Shown here one piece after another: positions 42,012-51,736 of a stretch of 64,000 bases of DNA. The stretch's first letter is position 1, and every line of letters begins with the position of its first letter. Made by a program: the position numbers and the translations under genes. The notes beneath the pieces were generated by a model, which did no database searches, had not been told where the DNA came from, and saw only the letters and a program-made list of their open reading frames with translations. This stretch comes from Roseivirga ehrenbergii (GTDB taxonomy: Bacteria; Bacteroidota; Bacteroidia; Cytophagales; Cyclobacteriaceae), in contig NZ_LQZQ01000045.1 of the NCBI RefSeq assembly GCF_001593005.1, positions 620,001 through 684,000 on the forward strand. The letters run 5' to 3'.

Positions 42012-42703
42012 TGAAAAAGCTAGTTGTACTCTCTGGTGCAGGTATAAGTGCCGAAAGTGGGTTGAAGACTTTTCGTGATGCAGACGGACTTTGGGAAGGT
42101 CATTCCGTAACAGAAGTAGCCACCCCCGAAGGTTGGCGAAGCAACCCAGAATTAGTGTTGGAGTTTTACAACCAACGCAGAAAGCAAGCCTTAAAAGCCA
42201 AGCCCAACAAAGCACATGAAATCCTCAAAGAATTAGAAGCTCATTTCGAGGTGAGCATCATCACGCAAAACGTAGACGACTTCCATGAAAAGGCAGGTTC
42301 AAGCCAAGTAATTCACTTACACGGCCAGCTTTTTCAAAGTCGTAGTGAAAAAGATGAAACCCTAATTTACGACATGGACCATTGGGAACTCAAGCTCGGA
42401 GATCTTTGCGAAAAAGGACATCAGCTGCGTCCAAATATTGTTTGGTTTGGAGAAGCAGTACCTATGATGGATATCGCTGCTAAAATTACCCAAGAAGCCG
42501 ATACTCTGGTGATTGTGGGAACTTCACTTGTGGTATACCCTGCTGCTAGTTTAGTGCATTATGTAGGCAATCATGTGCCTATATTTATTGTAGACCCACA
42601 TCAGCCAGAAATTAGCCGTAGATCAAACCACCATTTTATTCAAGAAAAAGCAACTATTGGAATGGTATCGCTCAAAGAAATCTTACTTGAGAAATACGCT
42701 TAA
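42011..42703 (+). CDS. Sirtuin NAD-dependent deacylase (CobB/SIRT5-like)
   Basis: The start is the ATG at 42011, overlapping the HD gene stop. 230 residues. NAD site GAGISAESGL and FRDADGLW, catalytic His in VIHLHGQLF with TQNVDD before it, and VWFGEAVP after. The Tyr-x-x-Arg pair of desuccinylases is present (Y53, R56 in FYNQRRK). The four zinc Cys of most sirtuins are missing; only one Cys is left in that region. So it is a zinc-less class III-like deacylase, removing acidic acyl groups from Lys. Position next to the HD protein suggests joint control. Confidence 0.9.
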   Translation: MKKLVVLSGAGISAESGLKTFRDADGLWEGHSVTEVATPEGWRSNPELVLEFYNQRRKQALKAKPNKAHEILKELEAHFEVSIITQNVDDFHEKAGSSQVIHLHGQLFQSRSEKDETLIYDMDHWELKLGDLCEKGHQLRPNIVWFGEAVPMMDIAAKITQEADTLVIVGTSLVVYPAASLVHYVGNHVPIFIVDPHQPEISRRSNHHFIQEKATIGMVSLKEILLEKYA

Positions 42704-42992
42704 TTCATAATCAGTTAATTATAGCAGAATCAAGAATCGTCAAAACATGAAGCAAAGCCCTCTCCTTTGGGGAAGTTCCGACACTCCAGAATTGATGGGT
42801 CTAAAAAAAATAATTAAAGACTACATCGGGATTTTGTAAAAAGAAAAAAAACTTACACATTTGCGTCATCATGAAGTTATGAGAATTGTGTTTACCATAG
42901 TAGCCGTCAGTGCACTGGTCGCAGAAGCGAGCAAGTAAAATAGCTCGTCCCCCTATTACTCATATTTTTACATTACTTTTTTCAAGACAACA

Positions 42993-44402
42993 ATGACAGA
43001 TTTTTCAAAATCTTCTATCAAGAAGTTTATACGCTATTTTAAAATAGCCATTACCGGTAAAGAAGAGGACTTCACTACTGGTAGCATTCGCAAAGCCATC
43101 TTTATGCTTTCCATTCCAATGATTTTGGAAATGCTGATGGAATCTACTTTCGCTTTAGTCGACATGATTTTTGTGTCGCAGGTTAGCACCAATGCCATTG
43201 CCACAGTGGTACTCACAGAATCGGTAATCACCTTGGTGTATGCTTTGGCGATTGGCTTGAGCATGGCCGCCACCGCTGTTGTAGCACGTAGAACTGGCGA
43301 AAAGGACATGGCTGGTGCTTCCAAAACGGCAGTTCAAGCCATATTTCTAGGTACAATTATCGCTACAGTAATTGGTGTTTTCGGTATTATTTATCCCAAG
43401 GAAATTCTTGGTTTAATGGGTGGAGAACCCGATTTAATCGAAGAAGGCTATCGTTATACCCAAATTATGATTGGGGGAAATATTACGGTGGTACTCCTAT
43501 TCTTAATCAATGCGGTTTTCCGTGGTGCAGGCAATGCCTCTATCGCCATGTGGACCTTAGTGCTTTCCAACGGCATCAACATTATTCTCGATCCGATGTT
43601 CATTTTCGGCTTTGGTCCTATTCCAGCCTATGGCGTGGAAGGTGCAGCCATTGCTACCAATATTGGTCGTGGGGTGGCAGTAATCGGCCAGCTCGTAGTG
43701 CTCTTTATGGGCGGCAGTCGCATTAAAGTCGGTCTTAAAGATTTGGTGTTCCGAGGCAAAATCATGTGGGGACTTATTAAGGTTTCTTTAGGAGGTATTG
43801 GTCAGTTCATTATTGGAACTTCCTCTTGGGTTATTCTCACCAGGATTATTTCTGAATTTGGCAGCGATGTATTGGCGGGTTACGGCATTTCCATCCGTGT
43901 AATGATGTTTACCATGATGCCCGCTTGGGGAATGAGTAATGCTGCTGCTACCCTTGTTGGGCAAAACTTAGGCGCAGGCCAGCCTGATAGGGCCGAGAAA
44001 TCGGTATGGACAACAGCTAAATACAATGCCATTTTTATGGTGAGTATTTCTGTGATCTACCTGCTCTTTGCCAAAACCATTGTCGGCTGGTTTAAAGGCG
44101 ATATTGCCGTAGTAGAAGCCGGAGCCTTGAGTTTACAAGTGATTGCGGCTGGTTATGTTTTCTATGCCTATGGTATGGTGCTAACCCAGTCCTTTAATGG
44201 AGCAGGAAATACCAAAGTACCAACGGTAATTAACTTCTTCTGCTTTTGGTTGTTCCAAATCCCTGTGGCTTATGTGGCTGCGCTTGTGCTTGGCTGGGGG
44301 CCATTGGGTGTTTATTTGGCCATTACCCTTTCGGAAACCTTGATTGCAGCGGTGTCTTGGTATTGGTTCAAAAAAGGAAAATGGAAAACTTTTAAGGTTT
44401 AG
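42993..44402 (+). CDS. MATE-family multidrug/organic cation exporter
   Basis: 469 residues with 12 predicted membrane segments and two homologous halves. Conserved MATE stretches are PMILEMLMESTFALVDMIFV, VFRGAGNASIAMW in the first half, and QSFNGAGNTKVPT in the second. It should exchange cationic drugs or metabolites for Na+ or H+ at the inner membrane. It is a single-gene unit with its own terminator at 44424; the 289 bp in front show no promoter I can name. Confidence 0.93.
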   Translation: MTDFSKSSIKKFIRYFKIAITGKEEDFTTGSIRKAIFMLSIPMILEMLMESTFALVDMIFVSQVSTNAIATVVLTESVITLVYALAIGLSMAATAVVARRTGEKDMAGASKTAVQAIFLGTIIATVIGVFGIIYPKEILGLMGGEPDLIEEGYRYTQIMIGGNITVVLLFLINAVFRGAGNASIAMWTLVLSNGINIILDPMFIFGFGPIPAYGVEGAAIATNIGRGVAVIGQLVVLFMGGSRIKVGLKDLVFRGKIMWGLIKVSLGGIGQFIIGTSSWVILTRIISEFGSDVLAGYGISIRVMMFTMMPAWGMSNAAATLVGQNLGAGQPDRAEKSVWTTAKYNAIFMVSISVIYLLFAKTIVGWFKGDIAVVEAGALSLQVIAAGYVFYAYGMVLTQSFNGAGNTKVPTVINFFCFWLFQIPVAYVAALVLGWGPLGVYLAITLSETLIAAVSWYWFKKGKWKTFKV

Positions 44403-44423
44403 CCTACTTCAAACTTTAAGGAG

Positions 44424-44460
44424 CGCCTTATGTTGAATTTTCAGCATAAGGCGTTTTTTT
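44424..44460 (+). terminator. Terminator of the MATE gene
   Basis: CGCCTTATG / CATAAGGCG hairpin followed by seven T. Confidence 0.9.
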
Positions 44461-44526
44461 AATCGCTTGTTTTCAAGTGCTTTTATAAATCCCTTACATT
44501 TGATTCAAGTAATAAATTTGGAAGCA

Positions 44527-45828
44527 ATGAAAAAGCCAGCTGTATTATTCACCCTATTTATTCTCTTCTGCCTTTCTTGCGGAAAACCCACTGAATCTAC
44601 CGTAGAAATGAATTCAATTTCTGAAGCCTATGTGAAGTTAGTATTGGAGATTGGCCAATACGATTCAGACTTTGTGGACGCTTATTATGGCCCTGAAGAA
44701 TGGAAACCAAAAGGCGAAAAACTAGCGGTATTTCCTTCCACAGATTTTAGAGAAAGGGCTTTCTTGCTACTCATGCAGCTAGAATTAGTGAATAGTGACG
44801 GATTTACCGAGCTTGAACAATCACGCTTAAGCATGATGAAAAAGCAGTTGACAGCTGTAAAAACCAAAGTGGAAATGATGGCAGGAAAATCGTTCACCTT
44901 CGATGAAGAAGCAAAACTATTATACGATGCCGAACCGCCTCATTATGACTTAACACACTTCGATAGCTTATTAAGCGATCTTGATAATGCGCTTAGTGGA
45001 GAAGGCTCTATTTCAGAACGATACGCAGCTTATGCGAGTCAGTTTGTGATCCCTAAAGATAAATTAGACGCTGTGTTCAGGGCCGCCATTACCGAAGCCC
45101 GAAAGCGCACCGATTTGCATTTCAACCTACCCGAAAACGAAAACTTTGCTTTAGAATATGTGAACGATAAATCTTGGTCGGGTTACAATTACTATCAGGG
45201 CAACAGCCAAAGTTTAATTCAGTTGAACACCGATTTCCCTATTTATATTGAAAGGGCGATCGATTTGGCTTGCCATGAAGGTTACCCTGGGCATCATGTT
45301 TTTAACGCTTTGCTAGAGCAAAACTTAGTGAATGGAAAAGGCTGGAAAGAATTTTCGGTGTACCCACTTTTTTCTCCTCAGTCGCTTATTGCGGAAGGAA
45401 GCGCCAACTACGGTATTAACGTGGCTTTTCCGGGTGCAGAAAGAATCAAGTTTGAAAAGGAAGTGCTTTTCCCTTTGGCAGGAATTGACCCGAACAAAGC
45501 AGAACAGTACTATGAAATTCAAGAGTTACGTTCTAAGCTAGACTATGCAGGAAACGAAGCGGCCAGAAAGTACTTGAATAAAGAAATCAGTAGAGAAGAA
45601 GCCGCCAAATGGCTTGAGAAATACCTACTCTACGAACCTGACCGTGCTTTACAACGCACCCGCTTTTTCAATCAATACAGAAGCTATGTAATCAATTATA
45701 ACCTCGGTAGAGACTTGGTTGCGAATTATATTGAAAAACAAGGCGGTACGGCAGACCAACCAGAAAAACGCTGGGAAGTCTTTAAGGTTTTATTGAGCAA
45801 TCCGCATACTGCAAGTGGATTGAAATAG
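44527..45828 (+). CDS. DUF885-like zinc metallopeptidase lipoprotein
   Basis: The start is the ATG at 44527; 20 extra residues upstream would hide the lipoprotein signal KKPAVLFTLFILFCLSC. 433 residues. The zinc-type motif HEGYPGHHVFN is followed by a Glu in LIAEGSANY, as in the DUF885 group of predicted metallopeptidases. The rest is helical. It likely degrades peptides in the periplasm, but no activity is proven for close members. It is a single-gene unit. A dispersed repeat of about 100 bp lies just behind the stop. Confidence 0.85.
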   Translation: MKKPAVLFTLFILFCLSCGKPTESTVEMNSISEAYVKLVLEIGQYDSDFVDAYYGPEEWKPKGEKLAVFPSTDFRERAFLLLMQLELVNSDGFTELEQSRLSMMKKQLTAVKTKVEMMAGKSFTFDEEAKLLYDAEPPHYDLTHFDSLLSDLDNALSGEGSISERYAAYASQFVIPKDKLDAVFRAAITEARKRTDLHFNLPENENFALEYVNDKSWSGYNYYQGNSQSLIQLNTDFPIYIERAIDLACHEGYPGHHVFNALLEQNLVNGKGWKEFSVYPLFSPQSLIAEGSANYGINVAFPGAERIKFEKEVLFPLAGIDPNKAEQYYEIQELRSKLDYAGNEAARKYLNKEISREEAAKWLEKYLLYEPDRALQRTRFFNQYRSYVINYNLGRDLVANYIEKQGGTADQPEKRWEVFKVLLSNPHTASGLK

Positions 45829-45863
45829 TTGGGATCATCTATTATAAGATGCAAGGGTACTTA

Positions 45864-45966
45864 GTTATCAACTGAAAACTGTTGTATAGTTTTTCATCCT
45901 GATCCCGAAATTTCGGGAGAAGGAACTATAATTAAACTCTAGACCCTTCGTAAACTCAGGGAAAGA
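45864..45966 (+). repeat. ~100-bp dispersed repeat, copy 1
   Basis: Includes the hairpin CCCGAAATTTCGGG, then AGAAGGAACTATAATTAA and CTCTAGACCCTTCG up to CAGGGAAAGAA. It recurs at 51551-51653 and, in part and reversed, at 25692. Confidence 0.8.
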
Positions 45967-45974
45967 ATTCGTGA

Positions 45975-47282
45975 TTACCTATTACTGATCTTTCTATTTT
46001 TATCCAAACCAGCTTCGGCTACAGTGACCAATAAAGCTAATTTAATAGCATCAGCGCCATTTTTGTTTAACCACCATTCGGTCAATGAATGCCCGTCTGA
46101 CCCTACACCACCACGGCCCAAAGTAACTGCTGGAATGCCCAAGGATATAGGAATATTAGAGTTAGTAGAACCTCTGGTCAATGAAGGTTCTTCACCAAAG
46201 AACTGAGTAGCCGCCATAGAACGCTGCACCAAAGCTAGGCTTGTCGGCAGTTCGCCACTGGGCCTATCTCCTATTTGCTCAAGCTCTAAAGTGAGCTTCT
46301 CGCCTTTAATGCCGCTGTTGTTGTAATCTACCAATGCACGGTTCATGGCGTCTTTAAAAATCTTATCAATTTGATTTAAACGATCAGGACTTACTGAACG
46401 CATATCTACTTCCATCCATGATTCAAAAGGAATAGAATTCACCGAAGTTCCTCCGCCCATTCGGCCCACATTAAAGCTAGTTCTTGGCCCTTCTGCTGTG
46501 AATTTAGAAGCATCTTGCGTGAAATAATCAATCGCTTTTCCAATGGCATGATGAGGATTTCCCAAACCAAAAGCACCCCAAGAGTGACCACCTGGCCCTT
46601 TAAAAATGGCCTTGTACCTTTTAGACCCCAACGCTTGATTATTGACACGACCGATAGAGCCTCCATCAATCGAAATCCAAGCGTCAATTTTAACTTCACC
46701 TTTTTCAAACAAATGACGAACACCTCTTAAATCGCCCAAGCCTTCTTCGCCCACAGTACCTATAAAAAGTAAGTCGGCTTCAGTTTGGATTTCGGCCTTA
46801 TTCAAAGCCCTTAAGGTGGTTAGTACTACCACCAAACCTCGGGTATCGTCACCGATTCCGGGGGCGTACATAGTGTCGCCTTTGTGTTTTACTTTTACAT
46901 CGGTGCCTTCAGGAAAAACGGTATCCAAATGTGCATCTAAAGCGACAGTTCGATCGCCTTTTATACCCTTCTTTAAAGCCAAAACATTCCCCACTTCGTC
47001 AATCCATACTCGATCAGCACCCGCTTCTTCCAGCATTTCTTTATACTTTAAGGCCCGTTTGGTTTCCTTAAATGGAGGTGCTTCAATTTCTGTAAGTAAG
47101 ACTAAATCACTTTGAGTTTGAGGTTCAAGCTCATCTATCACTTGGAAAGCCTTTTCAAGCTGTTTCTCCAAAGTAAGGTTCTTAATCTCTTTCGTATAGG
47201 CCTTGTCAATCTCAGCCTTTTGGGCAAAGAGGTTAATGCTTAAGAAAGTCAAGAAAAGTATGGCTGTTAGTTTCTTCATCAT
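45975..47282 (-). CDS. M20/M28-type exopeptidase (PepT-like), secreted
   Basis: 435 residues, signal peptide (ILFLTFLSINLFA). Di-zinc sites: ALDAHLDTVF (His, Asp), GIGDDTRG (Asp), GTVGEEGLGD (Glu pair) and GSDGHSLTEWW (His). The dimerisation domain is in the middle (GGHSWGAFG). It removes amino acids from di- or tripeptides outside the cytoplasm. Likely M20 family T-like; the substrate is unknown. Confidence 0.9.
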   Translation of the reverse strand: MMKKLTAILFLTFLSINLFAQKAEIDKAYTKEIKNLTLEKQLEKAFQVIDELEPQTQSDLVLLTEIEAPPFKETKRALKYKEMLEEAGADRVWIDEVGNVLALKKGIKGDRTVALDAHLDTVFPEGTDVKVKHKGDTMYAPGIGDDTRGLVVVLTTLRALNKAEIQTEADLLFIGTVGEEGLGDLRGVRHLFEKGEVKIDAWISIDGGSIGRVNNQALGSKRYKAIFKGPGGHSWGAFGLGNPHHAIGKAIDYFTQDASKFTAEGPRTSFNVGRMGGGTSVNSIPFESWMEVDMRSVSPDRLNQIDKIFKDAMNRALVDYNNSGIKGEKLTLELEQIGDRPSGELPTSLALVQRSMAATQFFGEEPSLTRGSTNSNIPISLGIPAVTLGRGGVGSDGHSLTEWWLNKNGADAIKLALLVTVAEAGLDKNRKISNR

Positions 47283-47448
47283 TTAGGTCTTTATTCGGAA
47301 TGAAGATAGCGTTTAAATTTGAGTTGATTAAAGCCTTTTTGATGAACGTTTTATGTTCTTCATCACACAATACTTCTTGTCTCGCCTTAAACTTTCAGCT
47401 ATATTGAACAGTCAATCAATAAGTTAAACCCACCAAATCTATACTCAC

Positions 47449-48336
47449 ATGAAAAAGCTAACCAAAGAAGAAGTCAATCCGGAAATTTTTGATCTGTACG
47501 ATGATTATGCCCATAGTAAAATTGACCGAAGGGCTTTTATGGAAAGGCTCTCTATTTATGCAATTGGTGGAATAACCGTTGGTTCCCTCATGAGCTTTAT
47601 GATGCCTAATTATAAAGACACCATGCTAGTAGCCCCAGATGATGAAAGAATCAGTTCAGATTATATCAACTATGATTCGCCAAAAGGTGGAGGAACTATC
47701 AAAGGTTTGTTATCTAAACCCAACAATTCGAGCGGTAAACTACCGGGGATAGTTGTGGTGCATGAAAATCGTGGTTTAAACCCTTATATCGAAGATGTAG
47801 GACGCAGAGCTGCTGTAGATGGTTTTATCACTTTGGCTCCTGATGCACTCACTCCGCTGGGTGGCTACCCCGGCAATGACGATGAGGGAAGGACCATGCA
47901 AAGCAAGCGCGATAGAAACGAGATGCTAGAGGATTTCATTGCTGCTTATGAGTATTTACGCAATCACCCCGATTGTAATGGCAAAATAGGCGTTGTCGGT
48001 TTCTGTTTTGGTGGTTGGATCGCCAATATGATGGCAGTAAAAGTCCCTACTTTAGGCGCAGCAGTTCCTTTCTATGGTGGTCAGCCTTCGGCAGAAGATG
48101 CCGCCAAAGTTAAGGCCCCTTTAATGTTACAATATGCCGGTTTAGATACACGAGTGAATGCGGGCTGGCCTGCTTATGAGGAAGTACTAAAGGCCAATAA
48201 CGTAAAGTATGAGGTATTTATCTACCCAGAGGTAAATCATGGTTTCCATAACAACACTACTCCTCGTTATGATGAAGCAGCCGCGACTTTAGCCTGGTCA
48301 AGAACCATCAAGTTCTTTAAGGATAATTTGGTTTAA
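47449..48336 (+). CDS. Dienelactone hydrolase-family protein, exported or anchored
   Basis: 295 residues. An N-terminal [20 protein letters not shown] resembles a Tat-type signal or anchor. The DLH triad is present: Cys in [13 protein letters not shown], Asp in [10 protein letters not shown], His in EVNHGFHN, and the fold motif [14 protein letters not shown]. It hydrolyses a lactone or ester, probably in the periplasm. Neighbours give no pathway. A block of repeats follows. Confidence 0.9.
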   Translation: MKKLTKEEVNPEIFDLYDDYAHSKIDRRAFMERLSIYAIGGITVGSLMSFMMPNYKDTMLVAPDDERISSDYINYDSPKGGGTIKGLLSKPNNSSGKLPGIVVVHENRGLNPYIEDVGRRAAVDGFITLAPDALTPLGGYPGNDDEGRTMQSKRDRNEMLEDFIAAYEYLRNHPDCNGKIGVVGFCFGGWIANMMAVKVPTLGAAVPFYGGQPSAEDAAKVKAPLMLQYAGLDTRVNAGWPAYEEVLKANNVKYEVFIYPEVNHGFHNNTTPRYDEAAATLAWSRTIKFFKDNLV

Positions 48337-48364
48337 CTCATCACCCTTTCTTAATACAAGAAAT

Positions 48365-48592
48365 TATTACGCCCCTTCAGGGCTTATTAATTATATATTG
48401 AACATATGGAATGGGTTGCACCCATTCCTATGATATTCCACCCCTTTGGGGCTTTTTTTGGGTGAAATGGTATTTAGTCTAAAATAGAAATCACGCTACC
48501 TATTAGCCCTGAAAGGACGTAATAACTAAACGAAGGGTGTAACCCTTCGACAAGTACAATCTAATTTCTTCAAAAGCCCTGAAGGGGCTGGA
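48365..48592. mobile_element. REP-like hairpin cluster with inverted ends
   Basis: GCCCCTTCAGGGCTTATTAA at the left pairs with TATTAGCCCTGAAAGGACGT on the right. Between and after lie hairpins AATGGGTTGCACCCATT and CGAAGGGTGTAACCCTTCG and a further GCCCTGAAGGGGC. No protein is encoded; 48337-48700 is otherwise empty apart from the terminator. Confidence 0.55.
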
Positions 48593-48643
48593 TACAAAAC
48601 ACATCAATCCTTTCAATGGAAGTTTCCAAATAGTTCGTAATCA

Positions 48644-48680
48644 TAAAAAAATGACTTCTCTATTCACTAGAGAAGCCATT
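48644..48680 (-). terminator. Terminator of the sigma factor unit
   Basis: Minus-strand hairpin AATGGCTTCTCTA / TAGAGAAGTCATT followed by seven T, 21 bp past the stop. Confidence 0.88.
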
Positions 48681-48700
48681 TTATTTATAGAAGATTGAAA

Positions 48701-49291
48701 TTACATTTCGAATTCGTTGATCAGTTTTTCCTTTAGGTCTAGCAGTTGCTTCTTTTTTCCGAGGTTAAATCGCTTGTGTTCCCAACGGCTCATAATAAAG
48801 CCTACAATAAAGAAAGCCGAGATCAAGACAATGTTAAACACAGATTGATCGCTGTTGAGTACAGTAAACATAGTGAGTGCAATCACAATCAAGCAGAACC
48901 AAATCATTGATTGAGAAAGCTTAATACGGTAATTAATATTCTCGATTGCATTCTCTAAATCTCCCAAAATAGAAACATCCGTTTGCTGATCTCTTTTAAT
49001 TCTTTGCCAACGTAAAAACAATATATATACCCCAACAAACATCATCATAGCTCCCATAGTAAGTGCAGCTACATTGCCACTATTTTTCAGTAAGTGTGAT
49101 ATAATTACCACGCCTCCCGCACAAAGGTTAGAGGCAATAAGTAAAACTTCTGAGAAACTGGTTCTACTTTTTGTGCCCATTTTCTTCGCTTTAATTCTTC
49201 TGTGCAGTGCATCTTCATTAATAACATAAAGTGCCTCATCATTCTGCGTATCCCATATTTTTTTCATTTCCTTAAATTCCATGGCGATCAT
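48701..49291 (-). CDS. Membrane protein coupled to the ECF sigma factor
   Basis: 196 residues with four membrane segments (two near 50-95, two near 125-165) and soluble ends. The first soluble part MEFKEMKKIWDTQNDEALYV is typical of proteins next to sigma factors in Bacteroidota. The 4-bp overlap with the sigma gene and the position suggest it holds the sigma factor at the membrane, but there is no classical anti-sigma motif. The start could also be the ATG three codons in. Confidence 0.75.
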   Translation of the reverse strand: MIAMEFKEMKKIWDTQNDEALYVINEDALHRRIKAKKMGTKSRTSFSEVLLIASNLCAGGVVIISHLLKNSGNVAALTMGAMMMFVGVYILFLRWQRIKRDQQTDVSILGDLENAIENINYRIKLSQSMIWFCLIVIALTMFTVLNSDQSVFNIVLISAFFIVGFIMSRWEHKRFNLGKKKQLLDLKEKLINEFEM

Positions 49292-49782
49292 GATTTTTCT
49301 GATTTCGTTGTTAAATGTTTTTTGATTCGGTTGATCTTCACTCCTACGTTGCTTTCAGAAATTCCCAAAATCTTAGACATCTCTTTATAGCTGAACCCAT
49401 CTAATAATAAGAGGGTGAGTGAACGATCTACCTCATTGAGTTGGGCAATTTCCTCATACAACCAAGCCAGCCGATCGTCTGGTGGTTGATGACTTTCAAT
49501 GATGTGCTGACTAACATCAATCGACTCATGTCTATCTTGGTGCTTTCGCTCCTTGGCAGTCCATTTAATGGCCGTGTTTAGCGCTACACGATAGAGCCAA
49601 GTGGTTACCGCTGATTGTTGCTTAAAACTCGTCACAGACCTCCAAACCTGAATCGCGATTTCTTGAAAAAGATCATCTCTGTCTTCTTCGTTAAAGGCAT
49701 AGGACCTCACTATTTTAAATAGTAAAGCTTTGTGCTGCTTTAACCAGGTTTGAAAAATGTGATTGATTTCGTTTTCCGTCAT
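49288..49782 (-). CDS. ECF-type RNA polymerase sigma factor
   Basis: 164 residues. Region 2 (LFKIVRSYAFNEEDRDDLFQ, IWRSVTSFKQQSAVTTWLYR) and region 4 (LDGFSYKEMSKILGISESNVGVKINRIKK) are both intact. It directs transcription of a regulon not visible here. It forms a unit with the membrane protein, overlapping by 4 bp, and is followed by a terminator at 48644. Confidence 0.93.
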   Translation of the reverse strand: MTENEINHIFQTWLKQHKALLFKIVRSYAFNEEDRDDLFQEIAIQVWRSVTSFKQQSAVTTWLYRVALNTAIKWTAKERKHQDRHESIDVSQHIIESHQPPDDRLAWLYEEIAQLNEVDRSLTLLLLDGFSYKEMSKILGISESNVGVKINRIKKHLTTKSEKS

Positions 49783-49893
49783 TTTGCCTCATTCTCAAAT
49801 TACTAGTACCAACAGGCAATGGATTTCTTACACAAGGACGTAAATTTTTAGAATTTCATCCGTAGCACTTCGGTGAGTTACTTCATTTATAAA

Positions 49894-49922
49894 GTTGAAA
49901 TCAGGTTTAATGTATACCTTTG
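49894..49922 (+). promoter_or_regulatory. Promoter of the unusual SDR gene
   Basis: TACCTTTG at 49915-49922 fits the -7 consensus and GTTG at 49894-49897 sits 17 bp upstream as a weak -33 box. The ATG is 27 bp downstream. Confidence 0.55.
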
Positions 49923-49949
49923 CAGCCATAATTTTCAATCCTTTGTTTT

Positions 49950-51497
49950 ATGAAAGAAGAGGCCGATAAACAGCTAAGTCAGGAAGAAATACAACGCTGT
50001 ATTGAAGTAATGGAACGCCTTATTGGCGATACCAACCAACTCTTTGAAATGCCTAAAGAACAACGAGTGGCCTTATTTATGGCGGCTGGAAAATTAACCC
50101 GTCCCGACCGAGAAGAATTTGCAAGGCGCAGAAAGGACGCTAAAAAAGCTGCCAAACGTAAAATGATTGAGCGCGATAAACACGCTCGAAAAGCCACTGG
50201 GATTAGAAGTGCGAGAGAGCAAATTGTTTTCGAAGCGCCAAAACTCATTTCTTTGGTGGAACCAGAAATGCTAGATACCCCAGAACTAGAATCGCCAAGA
50301 AACTGCTACGTGTGCAAAACGGTCTATACCAAAGTACACCATTTCTACGATGCCATGTGCAAAGATTGCGGTGACTTCAATTATGCCAAAAGATTTCAAA
50401 CTGCAGACCTTACCGGCCAAGTAGCATTAGTTACTGGTTCCAGACTTAAGATTGGTTATCACATTACTTTAATGCTCTTAAGGGCTGGCGCTACCGTAGT
50501 GGCCACTACTCGTTTCCCTGTGGATTCTGCCATTCGCTTTTCTAAAGAAGCAGACTATGCCGACTGGGGTGATCGTTTGAAGATTCACGGTTTAGATTTA
50601 AGACACATTCCAAGTGTAGAGATCTTCTGCAATTACATTGAGCAGAAATACGATCGACTCGATATTCTCATTAACAATGCGGCACAAACCGTAAGAAGGC
50701 CTTCTGGTTTCTACCATCACCTGATGGAAAATGAGGAAAAACCCATTGAGAAACTAACGCCTTATGTGAAAGACCTTTTGGCTGATCATCATTACTGTTT
50801 ACAAGAATTGAGAACGCTTTCTTCAGGTGCTTCGGACAAGAAGAACAACGCCCTTTCGGTCACTTGGCATGCGCAAGAACCAGGCATTGGAATCAGGGCT
50901 TCCGCGCAGTTATCGCAGATTCCGTACAGTTTCGATAATTCGCTTCCTACTAAAGAAGTATTCCCTGAAGGTCAATTAGATGCAGATTTGCAGCAAGTTG
51001 ACTTGAGAAAGACCAATAGCTGGCGTTTGAAGTTGGGTCAAATTGAAACACCTGAAATGGTGGAAGTACAACTGGTAAATGCCGTAGCGCCCTTTGTGCT
51101 GTGCAATCGCCTTTCGAATTTAATGCGAAAGGAAAACACAGGCATGAAGCACATCATTAACGTTTCGGCCATGGAAGGCAAGTTCCACCGCTTCCATAAA
51201 GAAGACCGACATCCGCATACGAACATGGCCAAAGCTGCCTTGAACATGATGACGCACACTTCAGCTTCTGACTTTGCCAAGGACGGCATTTACATGAATG
51301 CTGTAGATACGGGTTGGGTTACTGATGAAGATCCTGCTGAGCTTTCTAAGATGAAACAGGAAGTACATGATTTTCAACCGCCCTTGGACATTGTAGACGG
51401 AGCAGCTCGAGTTTTAGATCCTTTGTTTGACGGAATTAACACTGGAAAGCATTGGTGCGGTAAATTCTTAAAAGACTATAGACCAATAGATTGGTAA
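49950..51497 (+). CDS. SDR-type protein with N-terminal four-Cys domain and no catalytic Tyr
   Basis: 515 residues. An N-terminal helical, basic region (1-110) is followed by two CxxC pairs (C119/C122 and C137/C140), probably a zinc knuckle, and then an SDR domain: TGSRLKIG (162-169), DILINNAAQ, and NVSAMEG (Ser). At the YxxxK site the sequence is TNMAK, so the Tyr is Thr424 while Lys428 stays. A long insert (about 250-370) separates the SDR halves. So binding of NAD(P) is likely but normal reductase chemistry is doubtful. Function unknown. Confidence 0.8.
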   Translation: MKEEADKQLSQEEIQRCIEVMERLIGDTNQLFEMPKEQRVALFMAAGKLTRPDREEFARRRKDAKKAAKRKMIERDKHARKATGIRSAREQIVFEAPKLISLVEPEMLDTPELESPRNCYVCKTVYTKVHHFYDAMCKDCGDFNYAKRFQTADLTGQVALVTGSRLKIGYHITLMLLRAGATVVATTRFPVDSAIRFSKEADYADWGDRLKIHGLDLRHIPSVEIFCNYIEQKYDRLDILINNAAQTVRRPSGFYHHLMENEEKPIEKLTPYVKDLLADHHYCLQELRTLSSGASDKKNNALSVTWHAQEPGIGIRASAQLSQIPYSFDNSLPTKEVFPEGQLDADLQQVDLRKTNSWRLKLGQIETPEMVEVQLVNAVAPFVLCNRLSNLMRKENTGMKHIINVSAMEGKFHRFHKEDRHPHTNMAKAALNMMTHTSASDFAKDGIYMNAVDTGWVTDEDPAELSKMKQEVHDFQPPLDIVDGAARVLDPLFDGINTGKHWCGKFLKDYRPIDW

Positions 51498-51550
51498 ACT
51501 AAACTTCATTAAAAAGAATAGATTTACTCATTTAGTATTCAACTGCTCGA

Positions 51551-51653
51551 TTATCTGATGGTAACTGTTTTATGGTTTTCTATCCTGATCCCGAAATTTC
51601 GGGAGAAGGAACTATAATTAAGCTCTAGACCCTTCGTAAACTCAGGGAAAGAA
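51551..51653 (+). repeat. ~100-bp dispersed repeat, copy 2
   Basis: Same direction as 45864-45966, nearly identical from CCTGATCCCGAAATTTCGGG onward to CAGGGAAAGAA; the left part is more diverged. Confidence 0.8.
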
Positions 51654-51677
51654 ACTTCCAGCAACCTAAGTGACCTT

Positions 51678-51714
51678 AAAAAAAAAGCCCTTTAATGAAT
51701 TTTATTAAAGGGCT
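51678..51714 (-). terminator. Terminator of the two-permease unit
   Basis: Minus-strand hairpin AGCCCTTTAAT / ATTAAAGGGCT followed by nine T. Confidence 0.92.
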
Positions 51715-51736
51715 GTTTTGATATATAGGCTCGCTG

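Noticed and set aside
42704-42992. Small gene or RNA between the sirtuin and the MATE gene
   Set aside because: No frame with a ribosome site, no promoter pair and no stable hairpin with a T run was seen.
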